From NCBI GenBank assembly GCA_934418125.1, contig CAKRWT010000038.1, forward strand, positions 1 through 24,448: a DNA stretch of 24,448 nt. Reading direction: 5' to 3'. This DNA is from an uncultured Lachnospiraceae bacterium. Its GTDB lineage: Bacteria; Bacillota; Clostridia; Lachnospirales; Lachnospiraceae. Below, piece after piece: positions 1-8,912 of the stretch (its first letter is position 1; each line of letters begins with the position of its first letter). A program made the translations under genes and the position numbers. The notes under the pieces are model-generated. The model did not search any database and was not told where the DNA came from. It saw only the letters and a program-made list of their open reading frames with translations.

Positions 1-822
1 GACCGCGTCAGAACCAAGATGTCCCAGAATAACAGAGTACATGGAGAAAGCCACACCCCAGGACACATCATTGCCAAGAGCCGGTAAGGACAGATGGATG
101 AAATCCTTTAACAGAAGCCTGTTGCTGATAAACATATAAGCAGGATTTAACTTAATATCCTTACTGAAAAGGGAAACAATGATGCAGGCAGCCAGCTCGA
201 TTCCGCGGGAAAGTGCTGTGGCTATGGCAACACCGGTGGCACCAAGCTTCGGTGCACCAAACAGACCGAAAATAAAGGTCGCATTTAAGATAATATTTAA
301 AACGAATGCCAGAATATTTAAAAACATGGAAATCGTAACCCGTCCGATACTCCGCAGGATGGACAGATAGATTTCAATAATACTCCAGCACAGGTAGGTA
401 ATGGACATAACCCGCAGATAACCGGAACCAATGGCAATCAACTCTGCATCTGTGGTAAACAGCCGCATCATCAGCTGTGGGGCAAACAAGGCAAAGGAAG
501 AGAAAACGAGCGTAATCAGCAGCGAAAAACGCAGAGCAATTCCCTGGATAACCCGGATAGCCTGTAAATCCTTTTTCCCCCAGTATTGGGAACTTAACAT
601 GGAAGCACCGGTGCCCAGTCCGTAATAGACCATAAACAGTATGTTGGCATAGTTGGAAGCAAGCGAGACTGCCGAAATAGAAGACTGTCCCACATAGTTT
701 AGCATCACCACGTCAGCTGAGCTGATGGCAGAGCTTAACAGATTCTGTACCACGATAGGAATCAGCAGCTTTAATACCTTGGGATAAAAATTGTCACGAT
801 AGTTTGTTGTTACAGTATTCAT
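1..822 (-). CDS. MATE-family efflux transporter, N-terminal part (runs off the window)
   Basis: The reading frame is open on the minus strand from the ATG at 820-822 to the window edge, giving about 274 residues of a protein that should be near 450. The start is set by GAGGAAATG just upstream. The visible part begins MNTVTTNYRDNFYPKVLKLL and continues with the hydrophobic helices and short polar loops of MATE (multidrug and toxic compound extrusion) exporters, including LSSQYWGKKD, a typical loop after the second or third helix, and IGRVTISMFLNI later on. Members pump cationic drugs or metabolites out in exchange for Na+ or H+; the substrate cannot be told here. It is transcribed divergently from apt, with about 200 bases between the two starts. 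A second, different MATE gene lies at 7458-8810. Family is confident; substrate is unknown. Confidence 0.9.
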   Translation of the reverse strand, partial: MNTVTTNYRDNFYPKVLKLLIPIVVQNLLSSAISSADVVMLNYVGQSSISAVSLASNYANILFMVYYGLGTGASMLSSQYWGKKDLQAIRVIQGIALRFSLLITLVFSSFALFAPQLMMRLFTTDAELIAIGSGYLRVMSITYLCWSIIEIYLSILRSIGRVTISMFLNILAFVLNIILNATFIFGLFGAPKLGATGVAIATALSRGIELAACIIVSLFSKDIKLNPAYMFISNRLLLKDFIHLSLPALGNDVSWGVAFSMYSVILGHLGSDAV

Positions 823-945
823 AATCATTTCCTCAATTTAAGTAAAGTACCTATATATTAGCTCATATAATAAGGAAAAACAAGCGAGAAATTGTCAGAT
901 TCTATACGTTTTATGCAAGTTGTATAATGCAAAAAGAAAGATTTA

Positions 946-954
946 TGATATACT
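946..954 (+). promoter_or_regulatory. Extended -10 promoter candidate for apt
   Basis: TGATATACT is an extended -10 (TGn plus TATACT) about 70 bases before the apt start. No good -35 sits 17 bases upstream, which extended -10 promoters tolerate. The leader between here and the gene shows no recognisable purine riboswitch. Confidence 0.4.
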
Positions 955-1024
955 AGAAAATGGTTGGTACAGGTATGTGGGTATACAACTATAGAATGAT
1001 TAAGCGTAAAGAGAGGGCACTTAC

Positions 1025-1549
1025 ATGAAAAAAATCGAAGAATATGTACGCAGTATCCCTGATTTCCCGGAAGAAGGAATTATATTCAGAGATGTAACAA
1101 GCGTTTTACAGGATGCCGATGGTCTGGCACTTGCAATTGACTCCATGAAAGCAAAATTAGAGGGAGTTGATTTCGATGTCATCGTCGGAACCGAATCCAG
1201 AGGATTCATCTTTGGTGTGCCGATTGCGTATGCCATGCATAAAGCGTTTGTTCCGGTCCGTAAGAAAGGAAAACTTCCTATGGAGACTATTTCTAAGGAA
1301 TATGACTTGGAATACGGCAGTGCAGTAGTAGAGATGCACAAAGACTCTATCAAACCGGGACAGAAAGTCGTAGTAGTAGATGATTTGATTGCTACCGGCG
1401 GTACGATTGAAGCGAGCATTCAGATGATTGAAGAACTGGGAGGCGAAGTAGTAAAGGTTCTCTTCTTAATGGAGTTAGCCGGATTAAAGGGCAGGGAACG
1501 CCTGAAAAACTACGACGTTGACAGTGTCATCATCTATGAAGGCAAATAA
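1025..1549 (+). CDS. apt: Adenine phosphoribosyltransferase
   Basis: Makes AMP and pyrophosphate from adenine and PRPP in the cytoplasm (purine salvage). The 174-residue length is normal for bacterial Apt. The N-terminus IPDFPEEGIIFRD (residues 11-23) is the classic Apt hood region. GTESRGFIFG at 55-64 and the PRPP-binding loop VVVVDDLIATGGT at 115-127 are intact, as is the KKGKLP flexible-loop segment near 80-85. The ATG at 1025 follows GAGAGGGCAC. It is followed after about 38 bases by an NCS2 purine permease on the same strand, so uptake and salvage of nucleobases are probably co-transcribed. Nothing appears broken. Confidence 0.97.
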   Translation: MKKIEEYVRSIPDFPEEGIIFRDVTSVLQDADGLALAIDSMKAKLEGVDFDVIVGTESRGFIFGVPIAYAMHKAFVPVRKKGKLPMETISKEYDLEYGSAVVEMHKDSIKPGQKVVVVDDLIATGGTIEASIQMIEELGGEVVKVLFLMELAGLKGRERLKNYDVDSVIIYEGK

Positions 1550-1587
1550 ATGTAACCCATTAAACTTATGAGAAAAGGAGAAATGTG

Positions 1588-2946
1588 ATGTTAGAGAAAT
1601 TGTTTAAACTCAAAGAAAACAACACAAACATCAAAACCGAAGTGGTTGCCGGCTTAACAACATTTATGACCATGGCATACATTTTGGCAGTAAACCCATC
1701 TATCCTGTCTGCATCCGGTATGGACAGCCAGGCAATCCTTATGGCAACAGCCTTATCCGCATTCATCGGAACCCTGGCTATGGCACTGCTTGCCAATTAC
1801 CCATTTGCTTTGGCACCAGGACTTGGCTTAAATGCTTATTTTGCTTACACAGTATGTGGCTCGATGGGATATTCCTGGCAGGTAGCACTGTGTGCCGTAT
1901 TCGTAGAAGGTCTTATCTTTATCGTATTATCCGTTACCAATGTCCGTGAAGCCATCTTCAATGCAATTCCATTGCAGTTAAAGAAAGGTGTTTCCGTTGG
2001 TATCGGTTTATTCGTAGCTTTCATCGGCTTCCAGAATGCAGGTATCATCGTAAACAGCGATTCTACCCTGGTAACCGTTGTAAACTTTACAGAAAACTTC
2101 CGTACAGCAGGTATCAGTGCACTGTTAGCAGTCATTGGTACATTCATTATCGCTGTTCTCTATATTAAGAACGTAAAAGGTTCTATCCTGATTGGTATCT
2201 TCGTAACCTGGATTCTCGGTATTATCTGCCAGCTGACAGGTCTTTATGTGGTAACTCCTGATGCTGGATTCTATTCCCTGATTCCATCCTGGAGTGGTTT
2301 CAGCTTAGGTGCTATCGGATTAACCTTTGGTCAGTGCTTTAAAGCAGACTTCTCTACGGTAAAAATGGCAGACTTTATCGTTATCATTTTTGCATTCTTA
2401 TTTGTAGATGTATTTGATACCTTAGGAACTCTGATTGGTTGCGCAAACAAGGCAAAAATGCTTGATAAAGACGGAAAGCTTCCTCGTATCAAACAGGCTC
2501 TGTTAGCAGATGCGATTGCAACCAGTGCAGGTGCCGTACTTGGTACTTCCACTACAACCACTTTCGTAGAAAGTTCCTCTGGTGTATCCGAAGGTGGTAG
2601 AACAGGTCTTGCTTCCGTAGTAACAGGCTTCCTGTTCTTACTGGCAATCTTCTTTGCACCAATCTTTACAACCATTCCAAGCTTCGCAACAGCTCCTGCA
2701 TTATTATTCGTAGGATTCTTAATGATTACTGCAGTTGTAGAGATTGACTTTAATGATTTCGCAGAAGCCATTCCGGCATACCTTTGCCTGGTAGCTATGC
2801 CGCTTACCTACAGCATTTCCGAAGGTATCGCAGTTGGTGTTATCTCTTACGTTGTTATCAACGTATGTGCTGGTAAAGCTAAGAAAATCACACCACTTAT
2901 GTATATTCTGGCTGTATTATTCGTATGTAAATATATCTTCCTGTAA
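1588..2946 (+). CDS. NCS2-family (AzgA/PbuG-like) purine permease
   Basis: Polytopic inner-membrane symporter for adenine, guanine or hypoxanthine; 452 residues, a usual length for this branch. Diagnostic AzgA-type segments are TTFMTMAYILAVNPSIL (residues 24-40), LAPGLGLNAYFAY (75-87) and the later FVDVFDTLGTLIG, followed by the TSTTTTFVESSSGV substrate-site helix. I chose the ATG at 1588 over the GTG at 1585 because GGAG at 1577-1580 lies 7 bases from the ATG but only 4 from the GTG. It sits directly downstream of apt and ends at a terminator, so the two genes form a closed purine-salvage operon. Which purine it prefers cannot be read from the sequence. Confidence 0.93.
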   Translation: MLEKLFKLKENNTNIKTEVVAGLTTFMTMAYILAVNPSILSASGMDSQAILMATALSAFIGTLAMALLANYPFALAPGLGLNAYFAYTVCGSMGYSWQVALCAVFVEGLIFIVLSVTNVREAIFNAIPLQLKKGVSVGIGLFVAFIGFQNAGIIVNSDSTLVTVVNFTENFRTAGISALLAVIGTFIIAVLYIKNVKGSILIGIFVTWILGIICQLTGLYVVTPDAGFYSLIPSWSGFSLGAIGLTFGQCFKADFSTVKMADFIVIIFAFLFVDVFDTLGTLIGCANKAKMLDKDGKLPRIKQALLADAIATSAGAVLGTSTTTTFVESSSGVSEGGRTGLASVVTGFLFLLAIFFAPIFTTIPSFATAPALLFVGFLMITAVVEIDFNDFAEAIPAYLCLVAMPLTYSISEGIAVGVISYVVINVCAGKAKKITPLMYILAVLFVCKYIFL

Positions 2947-2969
2947 AAGGAAAGAAAAGAAAGAACAAG

Positions 2970-3005
2970 GAAACTCCGGGTCGGTATGGTCCGGAGTTTC
3001 TTATT
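2970..3005 (+). terminator. Rho-independent terminator after the purine operon
   Basis: A perfect 10-base stem, GAAACTCCGG (2970-2979) with CCGGAGTTTC (2991-3000), closes an 11-base loop and is followed by a short U-rich run (TTATTA). It lies 24 bases after the permease stop. Confidence 0.85.
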
Positions 3006-3197
3006 ATGGCGATGAGGAAAAGAAACGATAAACGAAAAAACGTTTACAAATAATATAAAAAGGAATTGATTCTTAACACAATCCGTGCTATTATCTACAC
3101 AAAGCATAAGTTTCTATTTATTCTAAATCTTTTCAAGATTATCTATATTTCTGAAAATCTATGCTTTTACCCAATCAAAGGAAAATTACAAAACACA
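3006..3197. other. AT-rich intergenic stretch after the purine operon
   Basis: The gene-free interval from 2947 to 3315 holds the purine terminator at its left and a promoter at its right. Between them I see only AT-rich DNA. One cre-like half match (AACGTTTACA region, 3035-3048) lacks the TG of the catabolite-response consensus. No RNA gene or credible ORF was found on either strand. Confidence 0.5.
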
Positions 3198-3226
3198 TTG
3201 TTATAAACAGGGAAATGACATATAAT
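3198..3226 (+). promoter_or_regulatory. Promoter candidate for the Rpn-like gene
   Basis: TTGTTA (3198-3203), a 17-base spacer, then a consensus TATAAT (3221-3226), about 90 bases before the ATG at 3316. This makes the gene an independent transcription unit. Confidence 0.6.
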
Positions 3227-3315
3227 AAATGGCATAGAGAGTATTTAACTTTTCTTTCCTTGTATTAATAGCAATTATTGGAAAGTGCCATAATTCGAGG
3301 GAAGAGAGGTATTCT

Positions 3316-4284
3316 ATGACAAATGGAGAAAAGATTCCTGCATCTATTGCCCAGGCAATAGATGCAGGAGGGAAAAAAGCACAGTATGATGCGGAGGCAA
3401 AACAGTTCCTTTCCAACGTGGAAATTTTATCCCGCATTATGAAACGGGTTGTCCCGGAATTTAAAGGCATGGAGTTGGGGGATATTAAGAAGTGTATCCT
3501 GAAACCCACGGTCGGCACGGAGTTGCTGGACGAGGGCCTGACAAATATAACCGGCGAGAACACGGAAAGCAATATCCCGTCGGAAGGCTATGTGACGTTT
3601 GACATTAAGTTTTCCGCAAGGGCGGACAGTAACCCAAGGGGGAAAGTAATCCTGGATATGGAAATGCAGCGCAAGAGGGAACTCCCATATCCGATAGAGA
3701 GCCGTGGCATCTTCTACTGTGCCCGGATGATTTCCTCCCAGAAAACCCGCGAGTTTTCCAACAGTGATTACGGCAATATCCGGAAGGTCTACAGTATCTG
3801 GCTCCTTTTTTCCGAGGAGGAGGAAGCGGAGGCGGCAATCACCAGTTTTTCCATGCGGCAGGAAAACGAGTATGGGGAAATGGAACGTCTCGGCGGGGCA
3901 GACTTATTGGAGGTAATCCTGATAAGGATTCCCCAGAACGTGCTGGCGTATGGGCAGGAACTGGATGGACTGATTCGGATGCTGGGGATAGTATTCTCCG
4001 GGAAAATATCCAGTGATGATAAGAAAAACTATCTGGAACAGGACTATGGGATAACGATTGGCATGGAGGATGAAAGGAGGCTTGCTGTTATGTGTAATTT
4101 ATCCGAAGGATTCTGGGAAGCCGGAAGAAAAGAAGGAATGGAGCAGGGTATCGAGCAAAATAAGATAGCCATACTTAAAAATGCCTTGAAGATGGGACTC
4201 CCCGAAGAACAGATACAGAAGCTTTTGGGAATTTCCGTAGAAGAGATGAATCAGTTGAAACAGGAATTGTTTGAGTGTGTATAA
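3316..4284 (+). CDS. Rpn-family PD-(D/E)XK nuclease / putative transposase
   Basis: A 322-residue member of the Rpn (recombination-promoting nuclease, PDDEXK transposase) group, common in many copies in Lachnospiraceae. The nuclease core is readable: the FDIKF strand with Asp96, then VILDMEMQRK at 111-120 supplying the E-x-Q element (Glu116, Gln118). It continues with PIESRGIFYCARMIS and YSIWLLF, typical of the family. The C-terminus, from about residue 260, is the usual regulatory tail, GRKEGMEQGIEQNKIAI then a GLPEEQIQKLLGIS-like helical repeat. Relatives of E. coli RpnA cut DNA and promote RecA-independent recombination; mobility of this copy is not shown. GAGAGGT precedes the start. It has its own promoter and terminator and no partner gene. 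I saw no clear target-site duplication or terminal repeats around it. Confidence 0.88.
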   Translation: MTNGEKIPASIAQAIDAGGKKAQYDAEAKQFLSNVEILSRIMKRVVPEFKGMELGDIKKCILKPTVGTELLDEGLTNITGENTESNIPSEGYVTFDIKFSARADSNPRGKVILDMEMQRKRELPYPIESRGIFYCARMISSQKTREFSNSDYGNIRKVYSIWLLFSEEEEAEAAITSFSMRQENEYGEMERLGGADLLEVILIRIPQNVLAYGQELDGLIRMLGIVFSGKISSDDKKNYLEQDYGITIGMEDERRLAVMCNLSEGFWEAGRKEGMEQGIEQNKIAILKNALKMGLPEEQIQKLLGISVEEMNQLKQELFECV

Positions 4285-4297
4285 GGCTTCCAAATGG

Positions 4298-4334
4298 ATA
4301 GAGCTTGCCTGGAATAGGCAGGCTCTATTTTTTT
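4298..4334 (+). terminator. Rho-independent terminator after the Rpn-like gene
   Basis: A 12-pair stem with one G-U pair (4298-4309 with 4317-4328) closes a 7-base loop and runs straight into seven T (4328-4334). It overlaps the last codons of the convergent AraC gene, so the two units are packed tail to tail. Confidence 0.92.
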
Positions 4335-5127
4335 AATCATTTTTTCCAACATCAATCTGCATAGCATATTCCGATGGCGCCATTCCGCACTGCTTTTTAA
4401 AATATCTGGTAAAATGGCTTAAGTTCTCAAACCCTGCCTGGGCGGCAGCCTGATTGATGGGCAGCTTTTCAATTTGCAGCAGATACTTGGCTCGCTCTAT
4501 GCGGGCATCCAACAGTTCGGATTTCGGGGAACGGTTGAAGTAGAGTTTGTAATAGTGGTAGAACTGGCTGGTGCCTAAGTGGGTCAGGGCAGCCATTTGT
4601 TCTACGTTCCAGTCCTGTTCCGGGTGGGTCAGCATTTTAATGCGGGCTTTCTGGAACTGTTCATAAAGGCTGGCGTTGATGCCGGACTCTGCGGCGTAGG
4701 CATGAAGCTGCCTGGAGAGCAGGATAAAAAGGGTATGCATCAGCTTGTCAATCTGTTGGGTATAGTATTCCTGTTTAGTGACGGTTTCTACATAGATTTC
4801 CCGGAAAAGTTCATTTAAAGCCCCCGGGTTGGGTGGATAAAAGACCTGATTGACAGGAATGTCATATTCCTGCAGGAAAGCAGTTTCTTCCTTTTGAAAG
4901 TGGATAAAGCTGTTCTGAAATTTCCGAACCGCCTGATAGCACTGGGCGTGTCCGGGGGTAAAAAGGATAAATGCACCTTCTTTGGCGATGACAAGTTCGC
5001 CGTCAAGCTGTATTTTCATAGGGGTCAGAAAGTATAAAAACAGATAGTCACCGCTGCCGTCAGGGCGGTTTATGATATCATAATCGGGATTGGAACGATT
5101 GTAATCACAATAGTTGATGCGGAACAT
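4333..5127 (-). CDS. AraC-family transcriptional regulator, probably of the GH51 gene
   Basis: A 264-residue AraC/XylS-type regulator. Residues 1-150 form the cupin-like sensing half (for example DGELVIAKEGAFILFTPGH at 42-60). The C-terminal 100 residues carry two helix-turn-helix units: WNVEQMAALTHLGTSQFYHY (173-192) and INQAAAQAGFENLSHFTRYF (224-243), followed by KKQCGMAPSEYA, the family signature. The ATG at 5127 is preceded by AGGAGG at 7 bases. It is divergent from the arabinofuranosidase gene 186 bases away, the usual arrangement for a local sugar-responsive activator; the inducer (arabinose or an arabino-oligosaccharide) is inferred only from this. Its stop lies within the terminator of the upstream convergent gene. 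Confidence 0.92.
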   Translation of the reverse strand: MFRINYCDYNRSNPDYDIINRPDGSGDYLFLYFLTPMKIQLDGELVIAKEGAFILFTPGHAQCYQAVRKFQNSFIHFQKEETAFLQEYDIPVNQVFYPPNPGALNELFREIYVETVTKQEYYTQQIDKLMHTLFILLSRQLHAYAAESGINASLYEQFQKARIKMLTHPEQDWNVEQMAALTHLGTSQFYHYYKLYFNRSPKSELLDARIERAKYLLQIEKLPINQAAAQAGFENLSHFTRYFKKQCGMAPSEYAMQIDVGKND

Positions 5128-5162
5128 GGCACAGCCTCCTTTTGAAGTACCTGGTTACTATT

Positions 5163-5191
5163 ATCCTATTAAAAACCGGAAAAAAAGTCAA
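5163..5191 (-). promoter_or_regulatory. Promoter of the AraC-family gene
   Basis: Read on the minus strand: TTGACT (5191-5186), a 17-base spacer, TAGGAT (5168-5163). The predicted start of transcription lies about 28 bases before the ATG, leaving room for the AGGAGG ribosome site and little else. Confidence 0.6.
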
Positions 5192-5277
5192 ATACAACGG
5201 AAGAAAAGATATGGTACAAAATATAGCTTCTGATAGAATAGAGTTACCACCAAGTAAGAAAGAAATCGGAAGAATAA

Positions 5278-5286
5278 TGGTATTAT
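5278..5286 (+). promoter_or_regulatory. Extended -10 promoter candidate for the arabinofuranosidase
   Basis: TGGTATTAT (TGn plus TATTAT) lies about 28 bases upstream of the ATG at 5314, with no strong -35, as expected of an activator-dependent promoter. A second candidate, TGATAGAAT, sits at 5231-5239. I cannot choose between them by eye. Confidence 0.4.
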
Positions 5287-5301
5287 GGGTTGATGACGTG
5301 A

Positions 5302-6813
<1,512 letters not shown>

Positions 6814-6827
6814 ACAGATGAAATAGA

Positions 6828-6865
6828 AAAAGAGGCTGTGAATGAAATCATTCATAGTCTCTTTT
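6828..6865 (+). terminator. Terminator between convergent genes, stronger on the plus strand
   Basis: A 17-pair stem (6828-6844 with 6849-6865) closes an AAAT tetraloop, with A-rich left and T-rich right flanks. In the plus-strand RNA every position pairs, two as G-U. In the minus-strand RNA those two become A-C mismatches. It therefore serves abfA best but probably also stops the unknown gene coming the other way. Confidence 0.85.
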
Positions 6866-7320
6866 CAGGTGGAGCTGTAGTCAGTTCCTTTCCAGACAAG
6901 GCGCAGTGGCTGCAGGGAATCATCGGAAGGATAGCGCAGGATAAAACCGACCCGCCCATAGGAAATATATTCGTGGATACTGCTCAGGGTGCTTTCCAGT
7001 TGTGCCATCAGCACCTGAATCTGTTGCTGCGTGCCGTAGTCCCCGGTGTCACAGTAGGTTTCTGCCAATAAGGACAGCAGTGACAGCTTATGTCTGGCAT
7101 CGATGAGAAAACAGCGGTTTTCCAGTTCCACGAGCATTTTCTGCCTGCGGTCACGGTCAGGTCCGGGAACAGCTTTGGCAGCGTTGATTTCCTGTTGGAA
7201 GGTGTCCAGTAAATCGGAAAAGGCGCGCACATAACGTTTATAATAAGGGGCATTCAGCACGATATTATCCCGGTATCTGTGAAATTTTACTTTGTCATGA
7301 AGCTGTAGTAATTTACTCAT
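6865..7320 (-). CDS. Uncharacterised helical protein
   Basis: I do not recognise this gene. From the ATG at 7318-7320 it gives 151 residues, starting MSKLLQLHDKVKFHRYRDNI. A longer frame to 7407 exists but its extra part is hydrophobic and has no ribosome site, so the shorter start is preferred. The protein looks all-helical and soluble with a charged middle (PGPDRDRRQKMLVELENR). A leucine-rich helix follows (LIDARHKLSLLSLLAETY), then a QQQIQVLMAQLESTLSSIHEYI helix. This layout loosely recalls four-helix-bundle proteins of the bAvd/23S-intervening type, but that is inference only. No clear Shine-Dalgarno is seen; TATAAT lies 6 bases before the ATG, suggesting a very short or leaderless transcript. 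It converges on abfA and shares its terminator. Confidence 0.65.
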   Translation of the reverse strand: MSKLLQLHDKVKFHRYRDNIVLNAPYYKRYVRAFSDLLDTFQQEINAAKAVPGPDRDRRQKMLVELENRCFLIDARHKLSLLSLLAETYCDTGDYGTQQQIQVLMAQLESTLSSIHEYISYGRVGFILRYPSDDSLQPLRLVWKGTDYSST

Positions 7321-7457
7321 GACAATATTATATAACTTTTTGAAAAAATTTGAAATAGAGATTGCAGACAGAAATCCGATGTGATATATAGATAGATGCA
7401 GTTGCAATATGGAAAAGAAACAGAAATTATTTTAAGGGATAGAAAAGAGGATTTATT

Positions 7458-8810
7458 ATGGAAAAGGATATGACGAAGGGAAGCCCTATGAAGCTGATTT
7501 TGGGATTTGCACTCCCGCTTTTGTTTGGTTTGCTTTTTCAGCAGTTTTACAGCATGGTAGATACCGTTATCGTAGGACATTATCTAGGGGTGGATGCATT
7601 GGCGGCGGTAGGTGCTACCGGTTCGGTAAACTTTCTGATTATTGGATTCTGTATGGGAGTATGTACCGGATTTTCCATTCCGATTGCGCAGGAGTTTGGG
7701 GCAGGACATGAATCCAATCTGCGTAAATATGTGGCAAACAGTGTCTGGCTGGCGATTATTTTCTCCGTGGTGATGACGATACTAGTGGTTGTTTTATGCC
7801 GCCCGATTCTGCAGGTTATGCGGACACCGGAGAACATTATTGATGGTGCTTACGATTATATTGTTATTATTTTTATCGGGATTCCGGTGGTTTATCTGTA
7901 TAATATGACGGCGGCGATTATCCGTTCCCTGGGAGACAGCAAAACGCCGGTTATTTTCCTGGTAATGGCAGCGATTCTGAATATCTTTCTGGATTTACTC
8001 TGTATTATCGTGATTCCTATGGGAGTGGCAGGAGCAGCGGTAGCTACGGTCATATCCCAGGCGATTGCCGGTGTATGCTGTCTTGTCTTTATGTGTAAGA
8101 AATTTGCCATCCTTAAAATAAAGAAGGAAGAATGGAAATGGAATGGGAACTGTGTGGCAAAGCTTTGCAACATGGGGATTCCGATGGGGCTGCAGTATTC
8201 GATTACGGCAATCGGCAGTGTTATCCTGCAAAGTGCGGTAAATGGAATCGGCTCCGATGCGGTGGCAGCGGTTACAGCCGGAAGTAAGCTGAGCGGTCTT
8301 TTGATGTGTCCTTTTGATGCAATGGGTTCTACCATGGCGACCTATGGTGGACAGAACGTAGGAGCGGGCAATCTAGAGCGTGTGGACAGAGGACTGAAAT
8401 CCTGTACGTTACTGGGACTTCTTTATTCCATCCTGGCAGTGGGGATTGTATATCTGGGAGGGCGTTATATGCTGCTGCTGTTTCTGGATGCAGGGGAAAC
8501 AGAGATTCTGGCAAATGCCTTTACTTTTATCGTAGTGAATGTGTGGTTCTATTTCCCGTTATCCCTGGTAAACATTGTCCGCTTCCTGATACAGGGCATG
8601 GGCTTTAGCAAACTGGCAGTTTTTGCAGGAGGGTTTGAAATGCTGGCAAGAGGACTGGCAGGCTTTGCCCTGGTGCCGGTTTTTGGTTACATGGCAGTCT
8701 GTTATGCCAATCCGTTAGCCTGGATTTTTGCAGATATTTTCCTGATTCCGGCATTTTTCTATGTACGAAAAGTGATGGCTGGTGTGTTGGGCAGACAGAA
8801 AACCCGGTAG
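7458..8810 (+). CDS. MATE-family efflux transporter (complete)
   Basis: A full-length 450-residue MATE exporter with about twelve membrane helices. The N-terminus MTKGSPMKLILGFALPLLFG followed by QQFYSMVDTVIVGHYLGVDALAAVG is the family hallmark. The second half begins near MGIPMGLQYSITAIGSVILQ, reflecting the internal two-fold repeat. It expels drugs, dyes or metabolites in exchange for Na+ or H+; the substrate is unknown. AGAGG precedes the ATG. It differs clearly from the truncated MATE at the left edge, so it is not a recent duplicate. The next gene on the same strand starts 102 bases on with no terminator between, so co-transcription is possible. Confidence 0.94.
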   Translation: MEKDMTKGSPMKLILGFALPLLFGLLFQQFYSMVDTVIVGHYLGVDALAAVGATGSVNFLIIGFCMGVCTGFSIPIAQEFGAGHESNLRKYVANSVWLAIIFSVVMTILVVVLCRPILQVMRTPENIIDGAYDYIVIIFIGIPVVYLYNMTAAIIRSLGDSKTPVIFLVMAAILNIFLDLLCIIVIPMGVAGAAVATVISQAIAGVCCLVFMCKKFAILKIKKEEWKWNGNCVAKLCNMGIPMGLQYSITAIGSVILQSAVNGIGSDAVAAVTAGSKLSGLLMCPFDAMGSTMATYGGQNVGAGNLERVDRGLKSCTLLGLLYSILAVGIVYLGGRYMLLLFLDAGETEILANAFTFIVVNVWFYFPLSLVNIVRFLIQGMGFSKLAVFAGGFEMLARGLAGFALVPVFGYMAVCYANPLAWIFADIFLIPAFFYVRKVMAGVLGRQKTR

Positions 8811-8876
8811 GAATACAGAAAGAGGAAAACAATAAGGCAGAAAGAAAGCGCAGCAGGAATCCGGAAAGAGGAAACG
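8809..8876 (+). repeat. Purine-rich imperfect direct repeat between MATE and DUF4422 genes
   Basis: A 22-base unit beginning at the MATE stop codon (8809-8830, AGGAATACAGAAAGAGG and so on) recurs 46 bases later (8855-8876) with about three differences. The whole 102-base spacer is almost all A and G on the plus strand. Confidence 0.6.
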
Positions 8877-8912
8877 GAACGCAGTTAGAAGCACAGTGAG
8901 AGGACAGAAGCA

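Noticed and set aside
840..1020. Possible purine riboswitch before apt
   Set aside because: No conserved three-way-junction core sequences were found; only an extended -10 promoter is visible.
3035..3048. Possible catabolite-response (cre) site
   Set aside because: The core CG and right half fit but the essential left TG is missing, and no gene starts nearby in a suitable place.
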